64,000 bases of DNA, taken from NCBI GenBank assembly GCA_965226695.1, contig OZ245405.1:310001-374000 (forward strand). The letters are read 5' to 3'. This document shows positions 8,952 to 17,192 of the stretch, piece after piece. The position numbers and the translations under genes were made by a program. The first letter of the stretch is position 1. Each line of letters begins with the position of its first letter. This stretch comes from CATOSD01 sp965226695. Its GTDB lineage: Bacteria; Chloroflexota; Dehalococcoidia; Lucifugimonadales; CATOSD01. Below the pieces are notes generated by a model that was not told the DNA's origin, made no database searches, and saw nothing but the letters and a program-made list of their open reading frames with translations.

Positions 8952-9845
8952 ATGAAGGTTGTTATCGACACAGACCCGGGAACGGACGACGCGCTCGCCA
9001 TAGCGATGGCGCTGAACTCGCCCGATCTGGACGTGCTGGGGCTGACCACCGTGGGAGGCAACGCCTCGCTGGCCGACACCACGCGCAATGCGCTGGCCCT
9101 GGCGGAGTGGCTGGGGCGCCCCAATCTGCCCGTGTCCCGGGGCGCGTTCCGCCCCATTCACGGCAGTTTCAGCTACGCCTACCACTACCACGGTGCGGGC
9201 GGACTCACGGTGCGGCTGCCGCGTCCCTCGGGCGCGGTCATGCCCCTGCGCGCGCCCGACTACCTGGCCTACATGGCCTACACCCACCCAGGGGAGCTGG
9301 TGATAATCGCGCTCGGGCCGCTCACCAACGTGGCCCAGGCCATCCGCGGTGAGCCGCGTATGCGGAGGTGGGTCAAACACATATACGTCATGGGCGGGGC
9401 AGTGCACGTGCCGGGCAACGTGACGCCCCACGCCGAGTTCAACATCTACAGCGACCCGGTTGCCGCCGGCGAGGTGTTGGGGTCCGGCATCGACACGACC
9501 CTCATCGGCCTGGACGTGTGCGGCGAGCCGGTGCTGACGCCCGCCGACGTCGAGGGCTCGGACACAGCGTCCGCGGGCGAGCTGCTTGCCCAGGAAGTGG
9601 TGCGCGGGTGGTTCGCGTTTCGCCCGGACAGCGACCGGTACATGTTGTGCGACCCGCTGACCGTGGCCGCGGCGGTGCGGCCCGGGCTGTTCGACTACGA
9701 ACGGGCCGCGGTGAGCGTCGAGACCGGCGCCGGCGACCGGCTGGGCGAGACCACGGCCCGTTACGGCGAGGGCAGCGTCCAGGTCGCGCGCACCGTCCGC
9801 GCGGCCGAGGCCACGGCCGTCGTCAAGTCGATGCTGGCTGGGTAG
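8952..9845 (+). CDS. Inosine-uridine-preferring nucleoside hydrolase family protein
   Basis: A 297-residue protein that opens with the family signature VVIDTDPGTDDALA, whose Asp residues bind the catalytic calcium ion. Further family features are GPLTNVA, the loop GNVTPHAEFNIYSDP and the late Asp in MLCDPLT. Members hydrolyse the N-glycosidic bond of ribonucleosides, releasing ribose and a base for salvage or catabolism. It lies after the sugar-catabolic run, separated by a palindromic repeat, so it may have its own transcript. ADP-ribosyl or other ribosidic substrates are possible. A good ribosome site is visible (aaggacagg before ATG). Confidence 0.9.
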   Translation: MKVVIDTDPGTDDALAIAMALNSPDLDVLGLTTVGGNASLADTTRNALALAEWLGRPNLPVSRGAFRPIHGSFSYAYHYHGAGGLTVRLPRPSGAVMPLRAPDYLAYMAYTHPGELVIIALGPLTNVAQAIRGEPRMRRWVKHIYVMGGAVHVPGNVTPHAEFNIYSDPVAAGEVLGSGIDTTLIGLDVCGEPVLTPADVEGSDTASAGELLAQEVVRGWFAFRPDSDRYMLCDPLTVAAAVRPGLFDYERAAVSVETGAGDRLGETTARYGEGSVQVARTVRAAEATAVVKSMLAG

Positions 9846-9851
9846 GTTTGT

Positions 9852-9918
9852 GGGATGGCAGCGGTTGTGCCTGCGTCGTCACCCCCATCCTAACCTTCCC
9901 CCGTCGAGGGGGAAGGGA
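9852..9918. repeat. Dispersed intergenic repeat with hairpin ccttccccc / gggggaagg
   Basis: The segment gatggcagcggttgtgcctg...cacccccatcc followed by a ccttccccc...gggggaagg stem recurs almost verbatim at 12985-13074 and partly in inverted orientation inside 46889-46937. Confidence 0.75.
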
Positions 9919-9951
9919 CAATTGGGTAGGAGCGGGCGCCGTCACCCCCAC

Positions 9952-9977
9952 GGGCGGGTTACAAACCCGCCCCTACC
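9952..9977. repeat. Dispersed palindromic element, variant (gggcgggtt / aacccgccc)
   Basis: Inverted repeat gggcgggttacaaacccgcc, a variant of the element at 8893 and 18031, placed about 50 bp before the aldo/keto reductase gene. Confidence 0.7.
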
Positions 9978-10024
9978 GACGATTGCGTCCCGCGACGAAG
10001 CAGGGGCAAGAAAGGTGAACTAGC

Positions 10025-10975
10025 ATGGAATACGTCAACCTGGGAAGAACGGGCCTCAAGGTGTCCAGGGTGTGCCTGGGAACCAACATGTTCGGCGCGG
10101 GCTACGTGGACGACCGCCGCGCGGTCTCCGTCGTCGATAAGGCAATCGAGTGCGGCATCAACTTCATCGACACCGCCGACGCCTACAACGACGGCCACTC
10201 CGAGCGCGTGGTCGGCATGGCCGTCAGGAGCCGGCGACACGACTTCGTCGTCGGGACGAAGGGCTTCATTCCCACGGGACCGGGCGTCAACGACAAGGGC
10301 CTGTCGCGCAAGCACCTCGTCCACGCCGTGGAGAGCAGCCTGCGCCGGCTGGGCACCGACTACATCGACCTGTACCAGGTCCACTTCTGGGACCCGGACA
10401 CCCCGCTGCACGAGACGCTCCGCACCCTGGACGGACTCGTCCAGCAGGGCAAGATACGCTACCTGGGCTGCTCCAACTTCGCGGCGTGGCAGCTCTGCCG
10501 CGCGCTATGGGTCAGCGATAAGCTGGGCCTGGAGCGGTTCGAGTCGGTGCAGCCGGAGTACAACCTGGGCGAGCGCGGCATCGAGCGTGAGCTGTTGCCG
10601 CTGTGCGAAGACCAGCAGGTGAGCGTGATCCCCTACCAGCTCCTCATGGGCGGCCTGCTCACCGGAGCCTACGACCGCGACGCCGGGCCGTCCGGCGACA
10701 GCCACATGGCCTCGCGCCACGCCCAGCGCGCGAAGGACACCTACTGGACCGACGCCACATTCGACATGGTGGACGGGCTACGTGCCATCGCATCCGAGGT
10801 GGGATGTGAACCGGCGCAGCTCGCGCTCGCGTGGGCGCTCTCGCGGCCCGCCGTCGCGTCCGTCGTCGTAGGGGCGAGCCGCCCGGAGCAGGCGGTTAGC
10901 AACGCAGCCGCCGCGGACATCCGGCTCGCCCCCGACGTGGTCGCCCGCCTGGACGCGCTTTGGAACGGCGCGTGA
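10025..10975 (+). CDS. Aldo/keto reductase
   Basis: A 316-residue TIM-barrel oxidoreductase using NADPH. The catalytic tetrad is visible: Asp and Tyr in DTADAYNDGHSE, Lys in VVGTKG, and His in YQVHFWD. The N-terminal LGRTGLKVSRVCLGTNMFG and the C-terminal cofactor-binding segment SVVVGASRPEQAVSNAAA are typical of the AKR11/12-like general stress and sugar-aldehyde reductases. It stands alone between two repeat-bearing spacers. The neighbourhood suggests a role on sugar-derived aldehydes, but the substrate is not determinable. Confidence 0.92.
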   Translation: MEYVNLGRTGLKVSRVCLGTNMFGAGYVDDRRAVSVVDKAIECGINFIDTADAYNDGHSERVVGMAVRSRRHDFVVGTKGFIPTGPGVNDKGLSRKHLVHAVESSLRRLGTDYIDLYQVHFWDPDTPLHETLRTLDGLVQQGKIRYLGCSNFAAWQLCRALWVSDKLGLERFESVQPEYNLGERGIERELLPLCEDQQVSVIPYQLLMGGLLTGAYDRDAGPSGDSHMASRHAQRAKDTYWTDATFDMVDGLRAIASEVGCEPAQLALAWALSRPAVASVVVGASRPEQAVSNAAAADIRLAPDVVARLDALWNGA

Positions 10976-11055
10976 CGTTTCGGCGCTCGGGCCGGAACCC
11001 ACGCGGTGGCTCGCCGCTCGCCGGACCGCGCATGTGGGACGCCGCGCATCCGACC

Positions 11056-11083
11056 CGTAAGGGCGGTTCGCGAACCGCCCGCA
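11056..11083. repeat. Dispersed palindromic element, variant (gggcggttc / gaaccgccc)
   Basis: Perfect inverted repeat gggcggttcgcgaaccgccc at 11060-11079 in the 228-bp spacer after the aldo/keto reductase gene. Same architecture as the gggcgggttt palindromes but with a changed core. Confidence 0.75.
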
Positions 11084-11140
11084 TGCCGTGCCGGGGCCGG
11101 CCGCGGCGACTCTATGGCAAGCCCCTGGGTTCTGTGGGTG

Positions 11141-11170
11141 TTGCCGATACGGTGCGAACAGAGTTAGAAT
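11141..11170 (+). promoter_or_regulatory. Candidate sigma-70 promoter for the dual-OB/DUF488 unit
   Basis: TTGCCG (11141-11146) and TAGAAT (11165-11170) are separated by 18 bp and lie 33 bp before the GTG start of the next gene. Five of six -10 bases match consensus. Confidence 0.45.
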
Positions 11171-11203
11171 TGCGTCGTAAGACTACACCAAAAGGACAGG
11201 CCC

Positions 11204-11890
11204 GTGGCAGTTGGAGACGTTAAACGCATCGTCTGCCTCGCGTATTCGCGTATGCCCAATGGACGCTGCGTTGCCGGCCGGGAATTGCGGACTGACGGAC
11301 GGCTGGGCGCATGGATTCGCCCGGTGGTCGGCCGGGAAGACGAAGGCGTGACGGAAGAGGACTCGCGCTACGCTGACGGTGGCCTGCCACGTCTGCTCGA
11401 CGTCATGGAAGTCCCGGTGATCGCCAACCGTCCGGAGGGCCACCAGACAGAGAACTGGCTGCTCGATCCGGACCGCAGGTGGGCCAGGGTGGGTCGCTTC
11501 GACCTGAACGTTCTGCCGAAGTGGGCCGACGCGGTCGATACGCTCTGGCTCAATGGCTTTGGCACGAGCAACGGTCTGAACGACAAAGTGCCCGCATCAG
11601 AGGCCAACACCCTCGACACGTCCCTGTATCTTATCGAGGCCAATCTGGAAATCTGCGTATTCAATCCCGAAGCGGCACGCGGCGATTTCAGGCGGAGGGT
11701 GCAGGGCCGTTTTCGGTATAACGGAACTGACTACCGGATGTGGGTCACCGACCCCGACCAGGAGCAGAAGTACTTCGCAGGACCAAACGGCAGCTACCAA
11801 CTCGGCACGTGCTACCTGACAGTAAGCCTGTCGTTGGCGGCCATCTACGGTTACCATTACAAGCTCATCGCCGCCATCATCGAACCCTGA
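11204..11890 (+). CDS. Dual-OB-domain-like protein of unknown function
   Basis: A 228-residue soluble protein with no catalytic motif recognised. The opening (RIVCLAYSRMPNGRCVAGRE), the internal LLDVMEVPV and the closing beta-rich part (ADYRMWVTDP, GTCYLTVSLSL) resemble the dual OB-fold domain proteins found beside DUF488 genes in bacterial accessory loci. The fold assignment is from memory of that family and is moderate. A GTG start is supported by aaaggacagg just upstream. It is followed after 13 nt by a DUF488 gene and then by a second, so the three probably form one transcript, perhaps acting on nucleic acid or nucleotides. Confidence 0.5.
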   Translation: MAVGDVKRIVCLAYSRMPNGRCVAGRELRTDGRLGAWIRPVVGREDEGVTEEDSRYADGGLPRLLDVMEVPVIANRPEGHQTENWLLDPDRRWARVGRFDLNVLPKWADAVDTLWLNGFGTSNGLNDKVPASEANTLDTSLYLIEANLEICVFNPEAARGDFRRRVQGRFRYNGTDYRMWVTDPDQEQKYFAGPNGSYQLGTCYLTVSLSLAAIYGYHYKLIAAIIEP

Positions 11891-11903
11891 CGTCGGGAGA
11901 CCA

Positions 11904-12533
11904 TTGAACTACACACAGTACCAGGTTTTCACAATCGGCCACTCGAACCACTCGCCGGAAGCGTTCTTGGATCTGCTGCGCAAACACTGCGTGGACGAAG
12001 TAGTGGACGTCCGCTCGTCTCCGGCCAGCCGCCACTATCCCCAGTTCAACCACGGCGTTCTCAGCGGCGCGCTGGAGCGGGCCGGCATAGATTACGTGTT
12101 CCTGGGCGGAGAGCTGGGCGGCCGGCCGGCGGACCGGTCGTGCTACGACGAGGACGGGCGCGTCAACTATGGACGCCTGGCGGAAACGGACCTGTTCGAT
12201 GACGGCATGGGGCGCGTAGTGCGGGCAGCGGACGAGCGCCGCGTCGCCCTGATGTGCAGCGAGAAGGAGCCGCTGGACTGCCATCGCACACTGCTGATAG
12301 CGGGCGCGCTCGAGGAGCGCGGCGTCGCCGTCGAGCACATCCTCGCCGACGGCAGCGCGGAGAAACACGACGAAACGCTCAATCGGCTGGTGGACAGTTT
12401 CAAGCTGCCTCGAAACGGCGACCTGTTTCGATCAAGGGACGAGGTGATTGTCGAGGCGCTGGCTCGCCGGGCCAGAAAGGTGGCGTTCGTTGCTGAGGCT
12501 TCGCCCGGTGGCGGCGGGGGGCGCGAGTTTTGA
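11904..12533 (+). CDS. DUF488 family protein (first of two)
   Basis: A 209-residue member of DUF488, recognised by FTIGHSNHSPEAFLDLL at the N-terminus, VDVRSSPASR, and the Cys/His-bearing LMCSEKEPLDCHR motif. The family is common in accessory and defence-like loci and is thought to have an enzymatic, nucleotide- or DNA-related role, but its reaction is not established to my knowledge. The TTG start at 11904 follows a cgggaga ribosome site and matches where homology begins. The C-terminal 45 residues beyond the DUF488 core are low-complexity and poorly conserved. Confidence 0.85.
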   Translation: MNYTQYQVFTIGHSNHSPEAFLDLLRKHCVDEVVDVRSSPASRHYPQFNHGVLSGALERAGIDYVFLGGELGGRPADRSCYDEDGRVNYGRLAETDLFDDGMGRVVRAADERRVALMCSEKEPLDCHRTLLIAGALEERGVAVEHILADGSAEKHDETLNRLVDSFKLPRNGDLFRSRDEVIVEALARRARKVAFVAEASPGGGGGREF

Positions 12534-12967
12534 GGGTGTACACGATCGGGTTTACGAAGAAGCCCGCGTCCGTCTTCTTCGAGCTGCTGCGCGAGTCGGG
12601 CGCGAAGCGCCTGGTCGACGTGCGGCTGAACAACGTCTCGCAGCTCGCGGGCTTCGCCAAGAGGGGCGACCTCGAGTACTTCCTACAGAAGATCTGCCGG
12701 ATGAAGTACGCCCACTTGCCGGAGTTGGCCCCAACCGCCGAGATGCTGGACGCCTACCGGAAGGGGCGCATGGACTGGGGCACCTACGAGCGGCAGTTCC
12801 TTTCGCTGATGGACGATAGGCGCATCGCGAAGCGGGCAATCAAGAGGACAATCGCCAACTCCTGCCTGCTGTGCAGCGAGGACACGCCGGATCGCTGCCA
12901 CCGCAGGCTGGTCGCGGAGTACCTCGACCGCCACTGGGGCGACGTCGAGATAGTCCACCTGGGGTGA
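12530..12967 (+). CDS. DUF488 family protein (second of two)
   Basis: A 145-residue DUF488 paralogue of a shorter type. Motifs are VYTIGFTKKPASVFFELL, VDVRLNNVSQLAGFAKR and the Cys/His signature LLCSEDTPDRCHRRLVAEYL. The TTG start overlaps the preceding stop codon (TTGA), so it is coupled to the first DUF488 gene. The two copies differ greatly outside the motifs, which argues for two ancient subfamilies working together rather than a recent duplication. Confidence 0.85.
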   Translation: MRVYTIGFTKKPASVFFELLRESGAKRLVDVRLNNVSQLAGFAKRGDLEYFLQKICRMKYAHLPELAPTAEMLDAYRKGRMDWGTYERQFLSLMDDRRIAKRAIKRTIANSCLLCSEDTPDRCHRRLVAEYLDRHWGDVEIVHLG

Positions 12968-12984
12968 CGGGGGTAGGTGCTGGG

Positions 12985-13074
12985 GATGGCAGCGGCCGTG
13001 CCTGCGGCGTCACCCCCATCCCCGTATCGGGTACGGGGCAGGCTCTAACCTTCCCCCGTCAAGGGGGAAGGGAC
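12985..13074. repeat. Dispersed intergenic repeat, second copy, with two stems
   Basis: Contains gatggcagcggccgtgcctg, cacccccatcc, a ccccgta/tacgggg stem (13020-13038) and a ccttccccc/gggggaagg stem (13049-13071). It matches 9852-9918 and, inverted, 46889-46937. It sits between convergent genes and could also end transcription. Confidence 0.75.
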
Positions 13075-14879
13075 TATGGGCCGTCGCGCGCGACGATGCT
13101 GATGCCCAACTCCTCCAGCTGCTCCGGATCGACCGGGCTCGGCGCTTCGAAGAGCGGGTCCACGGCGCTCTGGGTCTTCGGGAACGCGATCACGTCGCGT
13201 ATGTTGTCCCTGCCCGTGAGCACCATCAGCAGCCGGTCTATGCCCGGCGCGATGCCGCCGTGCGGAGGCGCGCCGTACTCCAGTGCGTCCAGAAGCTGGC
13301 CGAATCGCTGGCCCATCTGCTCTTTGGTGTAGCCCAGCACGCCAAACACGCGCTCCTGCAGCTCCCGGTCGTGTATGCGGATGCTGCCGCTTGCCAGCTC
13401 TGCGCCGTTGCACACCATGTCGTACAGCCGCCCGATCACGCGAGCGGGATCGCTCTCGATGTACTGTTCCAGGCCCGGCTTGGGCATGGTGAAGGCGTGG
13501 TGCATCGCATCCCAGCGTTGCTCGTCGTCGCTCCACTCGAACAGCGGGAAGTCGACCACGAAGGCCATCGCCAGCAGGTTGGGGTCCGCCAGTCCCAGCC
13601 TGCGGCCCATCTCGTGCCTCAGCGCGCTCAGCGTCTGGTTCACGATCTTGGCGGGGCCGGCGGCCACCAGCACCATGTCGCCCACCTCGGCCTCCACTCT
13701 GTCGGCTATCGCGCGCACCTGCTCCAGCGTGAGGAAACGCGACACCGACGAGCGCACCTGCTCTTGCGTCAGATCGTCCAGAGGCGTGCCCGGTTCGCCG
13801 GTCAGCGCGATTGTGACCAGTCCCTGTGCGCCGCGGGCCTTGGCGAAGTCGATCAGCTCGTCGGTCTGGCGGCGGGAGTAGGATGCCAGGCCGGGCGCCC
13901 TGAAGCCCTTTACGATGCCGCCGCCCGCGACCGCCGCCTGGAACACGCGAAAGTCCGTTTGCGCCGCGATGTCCGACAGGTCCGAAAGCTCGAGGTCGAA
14001 GCGCAGGTCCGGCTTGTCCGTGCCGTACAGGCCCATCGCGTCGGCGTAGGTGATCCGGGGAAACGGCCTCAGCGTCCACTTGTCCGGGAAGAGCGTCTCG
14101 ACGAGGGCGGTGTACATCTCCTCGATCAGGTTGAGCACGTCGTCCTCTTCCACGAAGCTCATCTCGAGGTCGAGCTGGGTGTGCTCGGGCTGCCGGTCGG
14201 CCCGCGGGTCCTCGTCGCGGAAGCAGCGGGCTATCTGGAAGTACTTCTCGACGCCGGACACCATCAGCAGCTGCTTGAGCTGCTGGGGCGATTGCGGCAG
14301 CGCGTAGAAGCTGCCCGGGTAGAGGCGGCTGGGCACCAGGTAGTCGCGCGCGCCCTCCGGCGTGCTCTTTATCAGGATGGGCGTTTCGACCTCCAGGAAG
14401 CCGCGCTCGTCGAGGAAGTCGCGGATGAACTTGACCACGCGGTGGCGGGCTATCAGCGTGTCCCGCATCGAGGCGCGGCGCAGGTCGAGGTAGCGATACT
14501 TCAGGCGCAGCAGCTCGTCGACCTCGCTCTCCTCGTTGATGTAGAAGGGCGGCGTCTTGGACTCGTTGAGCACGACAAGGGAGTCGGCCGCCACCTCGAC
14601 GCCGCCGGTGGGCAGGTTCGGGTTCTCGGTGCCGGCGGGACGCTCGGACACGAGCCCAGACACCTGCGCGACCCACTCGTTGCGCAGCGACTCGGCGGTG
14701 CGGTGGGCGTCGGGCGCGAGCTCGGGGTTGAACACCACCTGCACCACGCCCTCGCGGTTGCGCAGGTCGATGAAGATAAGGTTGCCGTGGTCGCGCCTTC
14801 GGTGCACCCACCCGGCCAGTGTAACCCTCGCGCCCACGTGCTCTTCGCGCACGTCGCCGCAGCTAATCGTCTTCAACAA
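13074..14879 (-). CDS. aspS: Aspartate--tRNA ligase (bacterial type)
   Basis: A 601-residue class II aminoacyl-tRNA synthetase that charges tRNA-Asp with aspartate. The N-terminal OB anticodon domain (GWVHRRRDHGNLIFIDLRN), class II motif 2 region (CFRDEDPRADRQPEHTQLD), the bacterial GAD insertion (about 310-420) and motif 3 (GGIAPGIDRLLM) are all present, and the length is normal. Translation probably begins at TTG TTG (14879 or 14876) after ggaggagccgacc, which is a strong ribosome site. Whether it also acts on tRNA-Asn cannot be decided from the sequence alone. A palindrome-rich spacer separates it from the next minus-strand operon. Confidence 0.96.
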   Translation of the reverse strand: MLKTISCGDVREEHVGARVTLAGWVHRRRDHGNLIFIDLRNREGVVQVVFNPELAPDAHRTAESLRNEWVAQVSGLVSERPAGTENPNLPTGGVEVAADSLVVLNESKTPPFYINEESEVDELLRLKYRYLDLRRASMRDTLIARHRVVKFIRDFLDERGFLEVETPILIKSTPEGARDYLVPSRLYPGSFYALPQSPQQLKQLLMVSGVEKYFQIARCFRDEDPRADRQPEHTQLDLEMSFVEEDDVLNLIEEMYTALVETLFPDKWTLRPFPRITYADAMGLYGTDKPDLRFDLELSDLSDIAAQTDFRVFQAAVAGGGIVKGFRAPGLASYSRRQTDELIDFAKARGAQGLVTIALTGEPGTPLDDLTQEQVRSSVSRFLTLEQVRAIADRVEAEVGDMVLVAAGPAKIVNQTLSALRHEMGRRLGLADPNLLAMAFVVDFPLFEWSDDEQRWDAMHHAFTMPKPGLEQYIESDPARVIGRLYDMVCNGAELASGSIRIHDRELQERVFGVLGYTKEQMGQRFGQLLDALEYGAPPHGGIAPGIDRLLMVLTGRDNIRDVIAFPKTQSAVDPLFEAPSPVDPEQLEELGISIVARDGP

Positions 14880-14939
14880 GGTCGGCTCCTCCGGTACTTA
14901 GTCGTAACGTATATTGAGGCTGTTTCCCGTGAGCCGACG

Positions 14940-14966
14940 GCGGGCAGGTTTGAAACCTGCCCCTAC
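14940..14966. repeat. Dispersed palindromic element (gggcaggttt / aaacctgccc)
   Basis: Inverted repeat gggcaggtttgaaacctgcc upstream of aspS, an arm-compensated variant of the gggcgggttt family: both arms carry the same substitution. Confidence 0.75.
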
Positions 14967-14999
14967 GGGGTCCGTGGGCCAGCAGATGGGCTTTCCCCC

Positions 15000-15034
15000 T
15001 CACCCTAACCCTCTCCCGCAAAGGGGAGAGGGGA
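15000..15034. repeat. Intergenic hairpin (ccctctccc / ggggagagg)
   Basis: The tcaccctaaccctctcccg motif with its inverted complement aggggagagggg forms a strong stem downstream of the zinc-ribbon gene end. A related copy lies at 49960-49991. It could end transcription from either side but lacks a clear T-tract. Confidence 0.6.
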
Positions 15035-15059
15035 CTTTACAGATGGCGGCATTGTCCGC

Positions 15060-15602
15060 CTAGAATCGCCTGGTGGCGACGTAGAAGCTTACCACCACCG
15101 CGCCTATGCCGTAAATGTCCGACACGAGCAGAGAGCCGCCGCCGAAATCCGGCGCGAGCGCCCTTATGAGGGCCTGCTCGAGGCTGATCTCCACAACGAG
15201 CGCGGCTACCACCCCCAGCAGCGCCACTATCTTCATCTGGGCGCCCTGCTTGCGGTTCGATGCCAGGCTCGTCAGCTCGCCGACGAGCAGTCCCACGCCG
15301 GCGAAGGCCGCGATCGGCACCAGGAAGCCGAAGGGGATGGCCGAATACGCGAAGATGACAGCGGCAACGGCGGTGGCAGCTCCCCCCGCGACGCCGGTCG
15401 CGACGGCCACTGTCAGCGCGAGTGCGAGCCGCCCGGGCGACACGCTATAGCTGGGCAGGCGCTGCGGGCGGCCGCAGTCGGGGCAGCGAATGCCGACTGC
15501 GGCGTGCACCAGGCACTGCGGGCAGATAGGCGTGTCGCAGCGTCCGCAGCGCAGGGTGGTCTGCACACTCCGGTGCCTGGCGCACTCGACAGCTTCAGCC
15601 AT
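15060..15602 (-). CDS. B-box/zinc-ribbon-type membrane protein of unknown function
   Basis: A 180-residue protein. An N-terminal Cys/His cluster (CARHRSVQTTLRCGRCDTPICPQC, then RCPDCG) resembles B-box or zinc-ribbon domains found on bacterial membrane proteins. About four hydrophobic segments follow and probably span the membrane. Function unknown. The ATG at 15602 was chosen because the preceding in-frame stretch is low-complexity and lies inside plsY. It overlaps the end of the plsY-like gene by 8 nt and is the last gene of the rny operon. Confidence 0.7.
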   Translation of the reverse strand: MAEAVECARHRSVQTTLRCGRCDTPICPQCLVHAAVGIRCPDCGRPQRLPSYSVSPGRLALALTVAVATGVAGGAATAVAAVIFAYSAIPFGFLVPIAAFAGVGLLVGELTSLASNRKQGAQMKIVALLGVVAALVVEISLEQALIRALAPDFGGGSLLVSDIYGIGAVVVSFYVATRRF

Positions 15603-16317
15603 CGGGCCGCGGCCTCGCGCTCTCGTCGCCGGGCTGCCTTCCTGTCCACTCGTCCTTGCGCGACACGTCACGGTCGTACACGGCGCGGTTGAACGCCACT
15701 CGCGCCAGCGAGTAGCCCTCGGGGGGGCGCTCCCAATTGGCGGTAAGCCTCTTCACGAGCGCCATGGCCGACACGCCGAGGCTGAAGTACACCAACACGC
15801 CGGGGCGCTCTATCGGGAGCGGGGGGTACGTGTTTAACAGCAGCGTCACCGGAGGCAGCGTCAGCAGAGCTATGAACGTCCAGAAGCCCGTGTCGCGGTA
15901 CAGCAAACGGCCCACCACGCCCAGCGTAAGGCCAAGCACGGCTATTTCGTAGATCATGGCCAGGGCCAGCATCGCGCCGATTATGGTGCCTATGGCGCGT
16001 CCGCCGGTGAACCTGATGTACGGCGACCACGCGTGGCCCGCGACAGAGGCCAGGCCAACCGCGACCTGCACGCCCGCGGACTGGTCCAGCGCTCGCGCGA
16101 TGAGAACGGGCAGCGTCCCCTTCACCAGGCAATCGTATGCGCCGAGCAGCACCCCCGCCCTCGCGCCAATGACGGCGGTGATGTTGGACGCGCCCACGTT
16201 GCCTGAGCCGTACTCGCGAATGTCGATTCCGCGAAGGCTACGGGCGAGTAGGTACCCGGAGGGCACGCCGCCGGCGAGGTAGGCGCCTATGACGAGTAGG
16301 ACTGCGACGGGCGTCAT
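15595..16317 (-). CDS. plsY: PlsY-like glycerol-3-phosphate acyltransferase family protein
   Basis: A 240-residue polytopic membrane protein. PlsY transfers an acyl group from acyl-phosphate to glycerol-3-phosphate, the first step of phospholipid synthesis. Motif 1 (GSGNVGASN, usually GSGNxGATN) and motif 2 (VKGTLPVLIA) are close to consensus. Motif 3 reads FTGGRAIGTIIGAML instead of FKGGKGVATxxG, so the Lys is Arg and a Gly-Val-Ala-Thr core is altered. About six hydrophobic segments are visible, and the 45-residue hydrophilic tail is longer than usual. The ATG overlaps the PHP gene stop (ATGA). This may be a divergent homologue rather than the main PlsY. Confidence 0.75.
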   Translation of the reverse strand: MTPVAVLLVIGAYLAGGVPSGYLLARSLRGIDIREYGSGNVGASNITAVIGARAGVLLGAYDCLVKGTLPVLIARALDQSAGVQVAVGLASVAGHAWSPYIRFTGGRAIGTIIGAMLALAMIYEIAVLGLTLGVVGRLLYRDTGFWTFIALLTLPPVTLLLNTYPPLPIERPGVLVYFSLGVSAMALVKRLTANWERPPEGYSLARVAFNRAVYDRDVSRKDEWTGRQPGDESARPRPDG

Positions 16318-17192
16318 GCGCCGCCAGACGAGGCCGTGCCGCGGGCGTGCAGCTCGGCCAGCGCCTCCAAGCTCTCCATCGGCGGACCTACGTCGCCGGG
16401 CTCCGGCTCGCCGGGGTTGCCCGAGGCGTGGTAGTCGCTGCCGCCGCAGGCCACCAGGCCCACTCTGTCGGCCAGGCGTTTCAGCCGGGCGACCTGGTCC
16501 GGGGTGTAGTCCTTGTAATAGACCTCCATCCCCACCAACCCGGCGCTCTTCAGCTCGGCCAGCGTGTCCTCCAGGGCCTCCACCTCGTCCATGCCCGTCT
16601 TGGACACCGAGTAGGTGGGGTGCGCCATGACGGGCAGCGCGCCGTTCTGTGCCAGTATCTTCACGGCGTCCGCGGGGGACAGCTTGGGGCGTTCCACGTA
16701 GGCCGAGCCGTTGCGGCCGAGGTACTGGTCGAAGGCGTCCTTCGGGTAGCGGACGTAGCCGGCCTCGACCATCGCCTGCGCTATGTGCGGGCGCCCGATA
16801 GCGCCGCCGTCCGACAGCTCGCGCACTCGCTCCCAGGACACGGCGACGCCCAGCTCGGCGAGCCGCTCCACCATCATGAGGCCGCGCTCCTCGCGGCCCC
16901 GGCGGAAGCTCTCCAGCGTCTGCTGGAGCTCGGTGTCGCCGAGGTCCACGTAGTAGCCGAGCACGTGGATCTCGCTGCCCGGCACGTCGGTGCTCAGCTC
17001 GATGCCCGGAATGACGCTCAGCCCCGGAAAGGCGCGGGCGGCCTGCTGCGCCTCGGCCACGCCCTCGGTGGAGTCGTGGTCGGTGATGGCGATGACGCGA
17101 AGGCCTCCCTGGGCGCACTTGCGCACCAGCTGGGACGGCGAGAGAGTGCCGTCAGAGTAGGTCGTGTGCAGGTGAAGGTCTACTTCGGTCAT
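16314..17192 (-). CDS. PHP-domain phosphoesterase (TrpH/YciV-like)
   Basis: A 292-residue metal-dependent phosphoesterase of the polymerase-and-histidinol-phosphatase fold. The metal-binding motifs appear in order: DLHLHTTYSDG, ITDHDSTEG, PGIEL, IGRPHIA, VMAHPTY and CGGSDYH. E. coli YciV (RNase AM) and related enzymes cleave 3',5'-bisphosphonucleotides and RNA 5' ends, so a role in nucleotide or RNA turnover beside RNase Y is plausible. It overlaps its upstream (YmdB-like) and downstream (PlsY-like) neighbours by 4 nt each. Confidence 0.9.
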   Translation of the reverse strand: MTEVDLHLHTTYSDGTLSPSQLVRKCAQGGLRVIAITDHDSTEGVAEAQQAARAFPGLSVIPGIELSTDVPGSEIHVLGYYVDLGDTELQQTLESFRRGREERGLMMVERLAELGVAVSWERVRELSDGGAIGRPHIAQAMVEAGYVRYPKDAFDQYLGRNGSAYVERPKLSPADAVKILAQNGALPVMAHPTYSVSKTGMDEVEALEDTLAELKSAGLVGMEVYYKDYTPDQVARLKRLADRVGLVACGGSDYHASGNPGEPEPGDVGPPMESLEALAELHARGTASSGGA

